Part shown: positions 1 to 11,783 of the stretch, in pieces
How the letters are laid out: the number at the start of each line of letters is the position of its first letter
Position numbering within the stretch: position 1 is the stretch's first letter
Source of the DNA: Kudoa neothunni
Lineage: Eukaryota > Cnidaria
NCBI GenBank assembly: GCA_964304625.1
Contig: OZ199839.1
Span: 2,790,001 to 2,854,000 of the forward strand
DNA: 64,000 nt
Reading direction: 5' to 3'
Made by a program: the position numbers and the translations under genes
Notes under the pieces: generated by a model
Database searches by the model: none
What the model was told of the DNA's origin: nothing
What the model saw: the letters and a program-made list of their open reading frames with translations, nothing else

Positions 1-883
1 ACTGCTATTGAAAAAATTTGGATACATGATTATTTAGCCTTTTTCATTAATAACGTGTATTAATAGGAGCGTTTTACAGACAGTTAACTTATGCTGGTAA
101 ATCTGATTGGGATGATTTTAGCAAGTAGTATTCATAGATACTTGAACACTAACATAGGCATTAATTTTAATTTTGCTCTTGTGAGAAACACATTTCCTTA
201 CACTTATGCCACAAATACAGTCAATCACCCCTAAACGTAAGATTTAAGATTCATGAGTAGATTTAATGGATATAGTTTGATTTTTAATAATTTGACTATT
301 AATTTATGGCAGGATTTTCAATTGTTTTTCAAATTTACCCCCTTAACTTGGAAGCCATATTCACATCAACGTTAGGGATTTATGCTGGTTTAGCTATGGC
401 ACAGGCTACCTGAGCGGTAAATTCTAATCCTTAAAGTTACGTCGTTTGTGTAACGCTAATTTTTAATCCTAAAACGCTCACTCAAAAGCTGTATACATAT
501 TTAGTTTTTTTAGATTTTGCTAAATAAAATTATGTCCAAAATATTCCTATGCTCTTGGAGCCAGAAATAATTAGAAATAGTCAAAACTAGTAACATCTGA
601 ATATCATTTATTAAGCAAGTAGTCATTTTATGTATTATTATTATTATTAGGTTGCACCACAAAAACCTAAACGAGACATAAAACAAAGATACTGAGAATA
701 ATTTTATAGATAGCTGTTAAAAACTTATCCCCAACAACATTTTAAGAACTTTTGCTTAATTCTTATTGAGTTAAATAGCCCTGAATAATATAATTCCTTA
801 GAAATCCGAAGTACGCCACAAACCCATAATGAAAAAATTCGCCCTATCTAATTTTGATGTTATTTAATTTACCCCCTGTCATT
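1..883. other. AT-rich intergenic, no gene seen
   Basis: I see no supportable coding exon. The stretch holds a short ATT repeat near 638-650. At 557-589 lies a copy of the sequence that forms the right arm of the hairpin at 5810-5871 (GGAGCCAGAAATAATTA and onward). The C-terminal part of the neighbouring piggyBac transposase should lie here but is not recognisable, so that copy seems cut off near 884. Confidence 0.5.
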
Positions 884-2093
884 TAAATTTTACCCCTGGT
901 CTAGAGTATCGACGCCACCTTTGGTTGAATTGTAATACATTACAATTTCAGGATTTTTGGTCTCCTTGTTTATCTCAACGTTTTGATGTTGAGAGCTTAA
1001 AAGAATTTCCGATTTGTTTTTCTTCCGGTTGAACTTCACCAGAGTATATTTGTCCTGAACAAGAAATTTGATTTCACTTTCAGTAACTTTTGATGACTGG
1101 AATTCGGGAACAAGAAATTTTTTATATTTCTAACTGCTCCAACAATAGTAGTCTTATTTGAAATAAGGTACCTTGCAAGCGATAAAGTGGTAAAAAAATT
1201 ATCTGTAGTTAAATTTCGATCTTTGCTTAAGTATGGATGCATTAGATCTTTCAATACATTTTCGTCTGGATTATTTCCAATCACTCCATTTCCCTTGCCA
1301 ATGTATATTTTTGCATTGCAGAGGTACGCATATGTTGCATCCCAAAACTCCCAGATTTTGATTCCATACTTACTATTCTTTGATGGAATAAACATTTCGA
1401 AGGAGTATCGCCCTCTAAATGTTACAAACTGCTCATCAACAGTCAACTGAGAGGATGGGTCGTAACTTTCCTTGCATGTCTTCACGAAGCAGTCAAAAAT
1501 ATGTCTAATTGGAGCTAATTTGTCATTACGATTGCCACCACGTCTAATATCAAATCTAATAGATGTTGTAATTTCTTCGAAGCGATTTCTGGATATCTTT
1601 TTTATTATGGATGATAGAACGTATTATTCACTCCAATAAGTATGAATGCACCCAAATAAATGTTGAGTTTTTCCAAATCAATTTTCTTTCTGTTTGGTTT
1701 TTCTAGTCTGATGAATATATTTGTGCAATATACGATCTTATCAAGTATAAAAAAGGTCAAGACATTAATAAATGCTCTCAACGGAGTCTGTCCTAAAAGT
1801 CTTGCTTAATTTGAAAATTCTGGTTTCCTCTTGTATATATTTTCCTGTGTTACTCTCCTTTCAATTCCTGTTGGAGTTTTGTACCACTTTTCTCCGTCTT
1901 TTGACACGACACAAGAGATTTCTGAAGAATCTTCAATACTTTCTTCGCTGTCATTTACATCACAATCGTCTTTATTATTGACCGGTTCATTTGTGGTTTC
2001 ATCTAAGTCTTCAGATTCTATTTCTTCAAATAATACGACATCAACAGTTTCAGCTTCAGCACCAAGAAAATTAATTTCTCCATCAGAACTCAT
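884..2093 (-). pseudogene. piggyBac transposase (DDE_Tnp_1_7), copy A
   Basis: Cut-and-paste transposase of the piggyBac family. An acidic N-terminus (2093-1806) is followed in other frames by the DDE domain. From about 1740 there is LEKLNIYLGAFILIGV; around 1620-1490 SRNRFEEI, DKLAPIRHIFD; then LTVDEQFVTFRGRY, the SKYGIKIWEF block and TDNFFTTLSLARYL (1470-1130); after a frame change near 1045 comes LLSSQHQ and the hallmark NSTKGGVDTLDQ (about 1000-890). A stop at 1624-1626 and at least two frame changes break it, and the C-terminal zinc-binding tail is missing. It is a non-functional fossil gene; the family identity is very secure. Confidence 0.9.
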
Positions 2094-2497
2094 TTTGGAC
2101 GTTTTCTAGCACACTGACCGCGCATCATAAATTTCATTTATACGCTTTAATGTTCTTAATTTAAATTCGTTATAAAATATTCAGTTATATACAGAATCGG
2201 TTATAAACCGTTATTTACAAAATTAAATAATTTTATTAACGTTTCAAAGGTTGATTAGATCATTAGTTTCAGGTGGACCACTGTGATCCTACTCAGGTAT
2301 CTACGTAAATTTTTTTGTTTTTTTATTTATACACAAAGTTACTAAGTCTGAAAATCTAGTATATTAACATTTTATTTAATAATTTTACAAAATAAAATAC
2401 ACTTATTTGGAAATTAATAACTAATTATTCTGAAAAGATATTAAAGGTTTTTCCGCTAGTGAACTACAATGGTCCACTCCAGGTATTCGAGGGTTAA
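884..2497 (-). mobile_element. piggyBac-like DNA transposon copy A, decayed
   Basis: The right end is TTAA at 2494-2497, preceded by GAGGG, which read inward gives the CCCTC start shared by the other piggyBac copies here. A subterminal motif (GGTCCACTCCAGGTA) near 2471 is repeated in diverged form near 2272, as in copies C and D. No matching left terminus was found, so the left side is probably deleted. The transposase lies on the minus strand with its 5' end toward the right terminus. Confidence 0.8.
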
Positions 2498-4805
2498 TAT
2501 GAACTGAACGTGCGTCACGAAACGTTATTAATTTTGTGGCGACTGTTCACTTATTTTAAATGGGCGGCATATTTGTATAATTTGAAAATTTAAAACAGTA
2601 AGGAAGCCAACTATTAGTTTATGAAAATTCTTAAGCACATGAGTTAGAAATATTGTATTAGACTGATTATGATACAATTTTTGTGCTCTAATAAAACTTT
2701 TTTTAATAAAGAGTTAGTATTTTAAATAGATAATATATTATTTTGTTCATAGGTTTTTATATGGAAAAAGCAGACTGTTAACCTAGATTATTTAGGTCGT
2801 CCGATTGTCTTCACTCTCAGTGGGAATGATAACTCTAACTAATATTAGTTAACATTTTAATGATTTTATCTCGAGTACCGGTTGTTATTTCGTATTATTT
2901 TGTGCGAACTTCCTTTGAAATATTTGTATTACACAAAGTTTAGAGGTAAAAAATAGATATTTGAATAGACAATCCTCAAAAATTCCCATACTTTATGTTC
3001 TCAACAGTAACAACGATACATAATTTTTCATTCAAACTAGGGAAGCATTCTAAAATTTGTTCCAAGTAGCCATTAATGTCTTTTGGAACTTGTTCGTAAA
3101 AAATTCATGCATAAGTTATGCGAAATGCTCAAATAGGATCGTTAGCAGCAGTTAAATACAAGGGTGCATTAATACGGACATAAATTGTAGAATTTATCGA
3201 AAATATTTGAATTTACAATCGCTGTGAGTTCACAAGTTTATTTGTTGCCTCCGTTAGCACAAATTTTCAATAAAACTGAAGAGTTAGTCGATTTAGGTGA
3301 TCAACCAAAAATAATCAAGTAACAATATTATTGTCATTTTTTATAATTTTAATAACACAATTAAAATTGTGAGTTAACTTATTGATAGTCGTAAATACAT
3401 CTATATTGGTTATTCCTCTTTTTTCACATTGTGTAGGGGTAGGGATTTCACTGTGATATTTTTACTCGTTCATAGCATAACATTTTTTGTACACGCTTTT
3501 TATTAGATCCAAATGATATTAATTCGAAAAGATGACTATCTGAGAAATCGACTGTCAGTTGATGAGGTAGAAATTTGTATATCGAAGCATTACAAAGATG
3601 ACTAGGTATCACATTTAAGATCAAGATTATGAAAAATTTTTCATATCGTTACTAGCTCAAAAAGTAATGGTAGAGATGCAGTTACCTCTAAGCTTTCTTT
3701 TTTATAGAGAATCGAAAAGGATACAGACGTTATTTTTCAGTAAATTAAAACATTATTAACATATTTCAGAATTTTAGATTGGGAATTTTATATTTTTTGC
3801 AATTCTTTCATTTTTAATTGCAGGATAAAAAATGTTCATAACGATTAATATGACTTTTAATGAGTTATATAAGTCGGCTTTCAATCCAGGAGAAGATTCC
3901 ATCGTACAAATGACGCTACAGTGAAAATTTAAATTCTCACACAGGTTTCTATAATCAATGATATAAAACGTGTTTCCTTCTATTGTAGACATTAATTTCA
4001 TATAACGAATTAGGGTAAAATTTAAGTTTTTTTAAATTTTTATGTTATTAAAATTAATAATTTATCTATATTTTTAGCAAAAAAAATCATTTAAGAAGAT
4101 AGGCTTATTCTCACCGCTATTTAAATGCAAACAGTAAGCTTTCGTTTAATTTTAATATATTTACTTTATAGATTTACTGAATTCACTGCATAGAATGCTC
4201 TAATCGTTTTCCATGAATAGCGGTAATACTTATTATATTTTATACTTATGTAATAATAGAGATATAAATATAATCTATAAATCAAATATATATATAACAA
4301 ATGCAATTATTTCATTTTATAAAAACATAATTAAGCATATTTTAACAGATTACATTAGCTGAGCTAGATTAAACATATTAGGTACAATCAGAGGTAATAG
4401 GGTGGACGTTTTTATACATAAACCACAATGTCTGGTGTTTGTTTTATTAGATAAACAAACCTTTGTTAGTACAAAATTAAAATATTTATTTAGAATTACT
4501 CATAACAAAATGTGAAACACGAAATTTATAGTCACAATAATAGAAATTTCAATAGCTCAAATTTTCCCCAAAACAGTCAATTATGTAATTATGTTAGGCC
4601 GAAAATCATTAATTACAAATGTGAAGTTCAACTTTTATGTGAACTTGTAGATTTGGAGTTATTCCCTCCTGTAGCAATAGACAAACCCCGCATATGGATT
4701 ATACGGATCCGTAGCGATAGCCAGTGCCTATTTTTTATCTTAATGGCAGTGAATGAACTAAAGAATACGCAATTCCAGTAAATTGAAAATTATAATATCC
4801 TAACA
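2498..4805. other. AT-rich intergenic
   Basis: I see no exon with family similarity and no tRNA. Open frames of about 70-90 codons at 3774-4001 and 4512-4781 have no supporting motif. The second lies opposite the 3' side of the possible gene at 4806-5598. Confidence 0.4.
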
Positions 4806-5598
4806 TCATTGAATAACTAAACACGTAGTATTTTTCTTTACGTTTCCAAATAAAAACGTACGTGAGTCAAGAAATCGGCGTTTATTTGTCTGAAAAAATA
4901 AATATAAACTAATTCAACTGACGAAATTTTTTCAATTATTCATTCAAATTGGCGCAATATTAGAGAGAATTTGTTGGAAAAAACTTTATAACAGATTTAA
5001 ATATCGAATAGTGTATAAAAATTGAGTTAAATTTCATCTGGTTTCTATCAAATAAGTATTTATTTATGTGATAGTTACAACATAGGTTACTTGAAAATTT
5101 GTTTTTTTTAATTCATCACTGGTTATATGACTATTGTATGAGGGAACTTTATCTAAAAGAAAATCGAATAGTTATTATAACCCATTAATAGTGGAATCCA
5201 ATAGCTAAATAATTGATTTAATTCTTTACTAATATAAAATTGAACAGCTAAAGATATCACTATAATTTTTTCATTGGAAAAATTTAAGGTTTGTTTAATG
5301 TAATAATAAAATAATATTTTTCAGTTACTATACAACATTGTACAAAGAATTCTCATGTGAGTGCAACATATAAGTGGAAATATTTATTTCTACACATTTA
5401 TCATTATTTCAGATCATTAATGATGATATCTATGCAGTTTAAGAAGGAATAATTAAGTGAGAATTGCATACCATCAAAAAACTGTCGAAAAGGATCTTTA
5501 ATATGCTCGTTTTCAGCAGAGTAAGGTGGAACTTTAGGGATTTTATCAGAAACCACCACAATATAACCATTTTCATCTTCATACTGATAGATAGCCAT
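4806..5598 (-). CDS. possible three-exon gene, 90 aa, unknown function
   Basis: Hand-built model: exon 1 5598-5472 (ATG at 5598-5596), exon 2 5152-5091, exon 3 4889-4806 ending in TGA. Introns of 319 and 201 nt have GTATGC..TTTAG and GTAACC..TTCAG ends. The joined length is 273 nt (91 codons with the stop), with phase kept at both junctions. Exon 1 starts MAIYQYEDENGYIVVV and looks protein-like (acidic, Y- and P-containing); exon 3 is basic (NKRRFLDSRTF). A GTAAAG donor inside exon 3 leaves open that it splices on to further exons. No known domain is recognised. Support is the open frame and splice phase only. Confidence 0.4.
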
Positions 5599-5599
5599 T

Positions 5600-6307
5600 T
5601 TTATACAATTGAATTGAATAGAACAGATAAGTTGGGTTAAAAGTCCTCGCAGTTAACTACATAAACTTCAATATCAACTAAACCGATCTGCAATTCGCAA
5701 GTCCAGCCTAACCGGATTATCTCTCTTAAGCATTAACTATTGTATCGTAATAATAATTATTTATATTATACTTAAATTATAAATATTATTCAGTTGGCGC
5801 TAGTTTTGACTATATTTAATTATTTCTGGTCCACCGCTCCGCCCTTAGGAGCCAGAAATAATTAAATATAGCAGATTCTAAAGACGTAAATCTGTAACCA
5901 GCTTGTAAGTTGGAGTTGCTAAGATAAAAAATTCTCTTTGCGCAAGCGGGTATTTCATTTAGGATTAAATCTTACCGTGCAAATAACCTCCGGCTTTTTA
6001 ATATTTAGGGACCCATTAAATTATATTCATAAAACGAATAAATTGAATATGTATAATGATATTAAATATTTAGAAGGAAAATCACAAAACTTAAATAAGA
6101 AGGTACCGCATGCGACCATACTTAATCCGAGTTATCAGAAAATAATGTCAGAATTTTTCTGTTTTTGTTGTCGTAATTTGTTTTGTTTTTTCAACTGATG
6201 TCACCGACATTTTGAACAAGTCTTTAATTCATAAAATCTGTTTAATATAAAGAAATTTGACAAATTAATCGCGACTAGATTCATCCCGAGAAACTATAAT
6301 TCTTTCA
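5600..6307. other. intergenic with a perfect hairpin
   Basis: Contains the 20-bp hairpin at 5810-5871, listed separately. An 86-codon open frame at 5938-6198 has no recognised motif and is not called. Confidence 0.4.
5810..5871. repeat. perfect 20-bp inverted repeat with 22-nt GC-rich loop
   Basis: The arms 5810-5829 (CTATATTTAATTATTTCTGG) and 5852-5871 are exact reverse complements. The loop between them is GC-rich in an AT-rich setting and adds a further TCC/GGA pair. A diverged copy of the right arm plus flank occurs at 557-589, so this is a dispersed sequence, perhaps a foldback element end. It is too short to place in a family. Confidence 0.75.
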
Positions 6308-7411
6308 TTAACCCTGCCGATACTGGGTACTGACTGGGGTATTTCAGAAGACTTTAAATTGACTATTTTATTTCTACATTTATGTATTTTTGATTATTTA
6401 CTTTGAAATTTCTCAAGTTCCTATATTTAGTGAGTTTCTATCTGAAAATAAAGTTTATAATTTATCGGATAATGATTTATGCATAAAATAAGATAGTTTT
6501 TCTGGATTCATTTAATATTTGTTGTATTATTTCCCAAAACTCATATATTTATTATAAATATGATTTTCACTAATGAAAATCAAAATTTTTGATCCAAATT
6601 AAAATGCAAATCATGAAATGCAATATTTATTTTTGAATTTAACCAAGAATAGATTAACGATAATTAATCCGATTAATTATTCCATTTGTTATCGCTTTCA
6701 CATATTGGAGTAACAAAATTTTTTATAAATTTTAAGTTCTTCTTGGGTTTTAATATGAATCCTTACAACCATTTAAAGATTAAGAAAACTTCTTAATTGT
6801 TGGTATAAGAGTTGTAACCAAAGTCAACTAATGCGCAATCAACCGATCAACAACACAGCGGTATGGCGCCACCATCTTTTAAGCTATGGCTCGCAGGTTT
6901 GAACCCCGTCCACGACCATTCATTACATCTATCTGAAAATAAATACCACAATGAAATATTACATACTTTTTTATTTCATAGAATATCGATTCACTTGATA
7001 ATAATGCTAATCCTAAATTTTTGTATATAACCGATTATTACCGAGGAGATATCTACACACTAATGAATGTATATGGAGTTTACTGCGTAAATGTCCATTC
7101 GTTCTAGGTTTTTATCCTATTTGATGATTAAAATAAACATTATTGATTGTTTAAGGAGTGTAAAATATACATTTATGTTTTTAGTTTAACATTATACCAA
7201 TAATGTTGCTGATAAATAAATTCATTTAAATAATTCCAGAAACAGCAATCCACTGTATATTTGCTATGGACTTGTTAAGCTAGGTGTATTGTTTACAATA
7301 TATAAAATTGAGATATCTTGAATAAGCTTAAAGCATATTTCGCCTGGGGTCAAGGAATACCCCAGTCAGGCACACACGTTTTGTTTGGGAAGTTAATACA
7401 GGGAAGGTTAA
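6308..7411. mobile_element. TTAA-flanked non-autonomous (piggyBac-type) element
   Basis: Both ends carry TTAA (6308-6311 and 7408-7411). Left end: TTAACCCTGCC; right end read inward: TTAACCTTCCC. Both sides contain the subterminal block CTGACTGGGGTATT in inverted orientation (near 6332 and 7364). The 1.1-kb interior has no transposase. It contains a tRNA-like promoter segment near 6850-6925, which may be an inserted SINE head. This is best read as a piggyBac-mobilised MITE. Confidence 0.65.
6850..6925 (+). other. tRNA-like A/B-box segment (possible SINE head)
   Basis: GGTTTGAACCCC near 6896 matches a pol III B box. About 35 nt upstream, TGGCGCCACC is a loose A-box match. No convincing acceptor stem is seen, so it is not a tRNA gene. 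It could be a decayed tRNA-derived SINE inside the 6308-7411 element. Confidence 0.3.
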
Positions 7412-7559
7412 ATATAACGTTTAGTTCTAAGGTTATGGCTACACTTACGATAAAGAATATCGGCTAAATTATGGTACCGGGAAATGGCAATTTCATTCGT
7501 TCAAAAAAATTTGAGGCTGTAATTTCATTCGCGTTCGCTCATTGATTCATTAGTACTTT

Positions 7560-7800
7560 GTGTAAATTTGGAGTCTTGCGAGCGAACACGAACTCACAAT
7601 CCCCGCCTTAGACTATTGGAAGATTCAAAATATCGGAATCTAAGTAAGTTGGTGACAGTTATTTTTTCGAGACCTACCGGCGACTCGAGCTCCGAGAGGG
7701 TTTTTTCCAATAACGGAAAAATCCACAAAAGAGACTGTACACGCATGAACAAACGCAGAAAATATTTTTTTGAACTCTCTGCCGCGCTCAACATATCTAT
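7560..7800 (+). pseudogene. hAT transposase C-terminal dimerisation domain fragment
   Basis: The frame at 7568-7800 reads EDSKYRNLSKLVTVIFS and then SSSERVFSNNGKIH, the hATC dimerisation signature (W/Y-x-NLSKLA ... SERVFS-x-x-G). The expected DYWK just upstream sits in the next frame at about 7605, so one frame change is present. The rest of the transposase (BED finger, RNase H-like domain) is not recognisable. The fragment is cut off on the right by a Tigger element inserted at TA 7800-7801. Confidence 0.75.
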
Positions 7801-7801
7801 A

Positions 7802-9743
7802 CAGTCGAACCTGGATATTGCGTAGTTTTTTGGGAATGGAAAAAATTACGCAACAGGCAGAAATTACGCGATATAGAGTATTGGCGCAAGTGCATTATGT
7901 ATAAGAACAAAAATTTATTTTGGTTTAAAATAACTAATAATTTCCGTCTGTTTATGCTTTTTTTAATTATTTCAGATATGAAATCCATAACTGGGTGCGT
8001 TGAAAATAATGCTTTTGGGTTTTCTTGCATAAGAGCGCTTCTGATTAAATTGATCGCTTGTTTAAGTTCCTAAGCTGACACAAGCGTTTCATCTTTTACA
8101 AAATCCTGATCGACATTCTTTTTAAATTTATCAGTTTCGTGCGTTTTAGGTAAATCTATTGTTTCCTCTTATTCAATGTTGTTGATTTCGTCAATTTTTT
8201 TATCTAAAAAATAAGGTTGATGAACAGTGTATAAGTGTGAAAAAATTTTCACCATCATTATCAGGTAAATCTTGAGGTAAGATTTCACCATCTAATAATT
8301 TTTAATTCAGGGTGATAAAGGATGGAATTACAATGCTCGAAAAATCTAGATTTTCTGAAACAATTTTGAATGGTAGTCGAAGATACCTTTCCCCATGCCT
8401 GCTTCAAAGTTTTTATACATTCCAAAACGGTATACCTAATTCAATTTGAATTGTTGTCTTCAGATAATTGATAGGTTGTCAAAATTTTACGGTACTGGCA
8501 TTTTAAACTGCGTATGACTCCAAGGTCCATTGGTTGTAGTACACTTGTAGTGTTTTTAGGTAAAAATACCAGTTTAACATTTTCAAATTCATGAAGGTTT
8601 TGTGGATGCACAGGGCACTGATCCAATAATATTAGAACTTTCCTTTTTTCTTCTTGGAATTTTTTATCATAGCATTTAAGGACATTGTAAAAAATTTCAG
8701 AAGACATCCAAGCATTTTTTTGTGCATAATATTTCAAAGGAAGTGGCTCTTATTTATTAAAACACCTGGGTTTTTGATACTTCCCTATTACAATAAGTGG
8801 GAATTTTTCCCCTGTTAAAGACGCAGACACAAGAACAGTAACCCTTTTCTTGGATTGTTTCATTCCTTTTACGTCGGATTCGTCATTTAGAGTATACGTG
8901 TGTAAGAGTAGCTGTTCATAAAAAAGAGACGTTTCATCCATATTTATTATGTTGCATTTTTTGTATCCTAGTGAGATTTCTGGAAATTTAACCAAAAAAT
9001 CCAGTACAGTTTGATTATTCACACTGCTGGCTTCACCGTGCAATTTTTTATAATGAATACAGTATCTATTTTTAAATCCCACGAACCAACCATTACTACC
9101 GGCAAATTCATCAATTCAAGCCCTATAGATTTAGCGATACTTTTGGCCTTTTCAACAATTAAGTATGTAGGGACAATCTTCTGATTTCGCATTTTAGTGA
9201 TCCACGCATAGAGTAAATTGTCCAACTCCTTGTATTTGCCTTCTTTCGTTCTTTTTCTTGAAGCTGAAACAGTAGAATTAACAATATCATTTTGAGCAGC
9301 TAAAATCCTATCAAGTGTAGAGTGCCCTGCAAATATACTTTAATGGGGTTAGATAATTTTATATTACTAGATAGCTTGAAATGTTTAACAGCCATTGCTT
9401 TTTCTCCTTTAAGATATTTAATTGAATTATAGTACTCGATAATTTCAATTTTTTCAGCCACTGTTCGCTGGTTCCTTACCATTTTTGTTTCGCAGAATTC
9501 GAAAAGAAGATTAAGGGGGATTAAACCAAACAAAATGTTACGCAGTAGAGAGATTTTAGTTTTAGCGCAATATCTTAAATTTTTACATCGTTAATAACAA
9601 CTTTTTATCTTAGCTTGCATTGTTAACATCTATTTAAATAGTATATACGCAATGTTTAATTAAAAAATCTAAAATATACGTTATATTTCAATAAACTTGT
9701 GAAATTACGCAATATCCGGTTACTCAATATCTAGGTTCGACTG
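7802..9743 (-). mobile_element. Tigger/pogo-like DNA transposon, copy 1
   Basis: Full-length element of 1942 bp flanked by TA (7800-7801 and 9744-9745). Left terminus CAGTCGAACCTGGATATTGC, right terminus ending GGTTCGACTG; the inverted repeats continue about 24 bp. A second, internal GTTACGCAATATCC-like repeat lies just inside each end. It is inserted in hAT-derived sequence. It carries a minus-strand transposase (separate entry). Confidence 0.9.
7950..9490 (-). pseudogene. Tigger/pogo transposase (CENP-B HTH + DDE_1), broken
   Basis: In order on the minus strand: an N-terminal CENP-B-type HTH starting MVRNQRTVAEKIEIIEYY (about 9482), a second HTH (LLYAWITKMRNQ, 9213), then the DDE_1 core with NMDETSLFYEQLL (first Asp), LILLDQCPVHP (second Asp) and TTSVLQPMDLGVIRSL (third acidic site), and a C-terminal tail to about 7950. 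Breaks seen: frame changes near 9230-9350 and near 9070, and an in-frame TAA at 8750-8752 between the first and second catalytic blocks. The second block has DQ where most relatives have DN. It is non-functional but only moderately decayed. Confidence 0.88.
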
Positions 9744-9745
9744 TA

Positions 9746-11783
9746 TGTCGCTGAGAGTAAAAAACTGCTTAATTGTTTTTATTTGCGCAATCGCCATTTT
9801 TGCATTGACCTGATATAGATGTTTCATTAAGTGTTTAAAAATTGAAAAAAAATAAACCACGTGAAATAATATATTAAGTAGGTAGTGTTACGTTATGGTT
9901 GAACGTTCTAATGCGTTTTTTTATGTGCATAAAGTCGTAAAGCTACATTTTATGTTTGTTCTAATTTCAGAAAAATTTCGATAAAATTATAATAATTACC
10001 ATCATTAAATTAATATGTAGAGATGAATCTCATTTCACAATGTAGCCGCCGTTTCCTCAGCATGTAATATTAACGATATGTGACGAAGCTGTCTGAATCC
10101 GTACATTATCAGATTATCGAAGATTAATTGGTTAGTAAACTTTAATTTACTCAAAACTTCTTCTATAGATTTCTTAAATATTTTATAAACCGAAACAAAA
10201 TATTTTTTAGTAAAGAAAATAAAAATAAAAATGTGGGGTCGATTCGAACCCAAATGATCACTGGAGGTATGTCGTTTTTATGATCGTTAGAGGGTTAAAT
10301 AATAAAAAAGTAATTTCTAAACTGATTTATACTGGAGTCCCTCAGGGACCTTATGGGCACACATGGAATTTTTCAAGCTCGGTAGGGGAAGGGTTCAAGT
10401 AACTCACGTTCAACGAGTTGATCTGCCTAACACCCGTCTTATTGACAAAGAAAACCCTATCTCATCCAAAAATGTTACTTCCCGATGTTCTCCTTTAAGC
10501 CTCAATAGTTCTTAAACGTATCTAGATTACCGATATAAATAATATAGATAGTAGGTTGTTCTCATATTGTTTCAAATATTTTCAGCGCTATTCCGAACGT
10601 GAAGTACCATAGAAACACATTTTATAGAATAGTTAAAGTCATGAATTGTTTTTTTTACAAATTGCTTAGGTACAACAATATTGATTTCTTCATAAATAGC
10701 TTTAAGAGATATTTTACAATCAGCCCTAGTGAATTTTTTAATATGATTTATATGGTCAGTTTTGAGTAACGACTATCTATCACCACCACGTTTGATTAGA
10801 TCACAAATCTCGGTTGAAAGATATTTATTAATTATTTTTCTAGTAATACTTTCATGTCTTAACTGTTTAAGCTATTTCTCCGGTTTTTGGACCACCTACG
10901 AAGGTTTACCATATTAGTCAAAATTCCTAGAAAAATTACTCTATGAGAATAAATAATGATTTCTCCAATGGCATTTTTAATGCGTTTTTATTGAATGAAA
11001 AATGAAATATATTGAAATGAAGTCTAACCATTATCAGGTCTAATTCAGGATAATCACATCTGATCAAATATTTCTTAATTATTATGTATTTTAGTATTAA
11101 TTGATTCTTCACAAAGTAGTTTAACGTATATAAACAGTTATTTGAATAAATGATCATAATTTTTTATGCTTTAATAGAATTCTCAGTGTCGGATCAACTT
11201 ATTTAAAAATAATATTATTTGTGAAAAACAAAATTTCCACTACCAATGCACATTTTAGTAGACAACAAAGGAGGGTATTTAGTAGAATAAATAGAGTAGA
11301 TGTGTCTGAATCTTTAATACCAATAAATAAATCTTTTTTTTTGAGTTTAATCTTTTATTTCATCGCCCCTATTTCAAAGTGTTAATAATACAAACCCCAC
11401 CGAGAAAAATTCCAATGTGATATAGTAGACCAATTGGTTAAAATTAAATCTGATCATACGTTGTTCTTCTATAGCGTATCTATATAAGCATAAATATTCC
11501 AATTTTATTATCTTACTGAATAAAATAATAGAATTTAGACACATTCTTAACAACTTTAGAATGCATAAATATATGAATCTAGACTCAAAGTTTACCACTC
11601 AAAAATGTGGCCAGTAAAATTTATTTAACTACGGCCTAAAATATTAAACGTATATCAAATGTGAAGATTGAGAAAGAATTCTTGAAAATGTTAAACTTTT
11701 GCCGTAACAAATGAAATCTCATGTTGGCGGCATATACAGCACGCATAAGAAACATCCAATTTTCTTTATACGTACAACAACTA
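9746..11783. other. intergenic with a solo piggyBac-type end
   Basis: Apart from the solo terminus at 10215-10298, I see no gene. Open frames at 10035-10253, 10936-11157 and 11374-11598 have no recognisable motif and no splice context. The stretch from 11000 to 11783 is the 3' flank of the TUTase gene. Confidence 0.4.
10215..10298. mobile_element. solo right end of a piggyBac-like element
   Basis: Ends in GTTAGAGGGTTAA with TTAA at 10295-10298. It has the family's subterminal block (GTGGGGTCGATTCGAACCC, then CACTGGAGGTATGTCG). It matches the right ends of copies B-D. No partner terminus or transposase is seen nearby, so this is a remnant. Confidence 0.55.
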
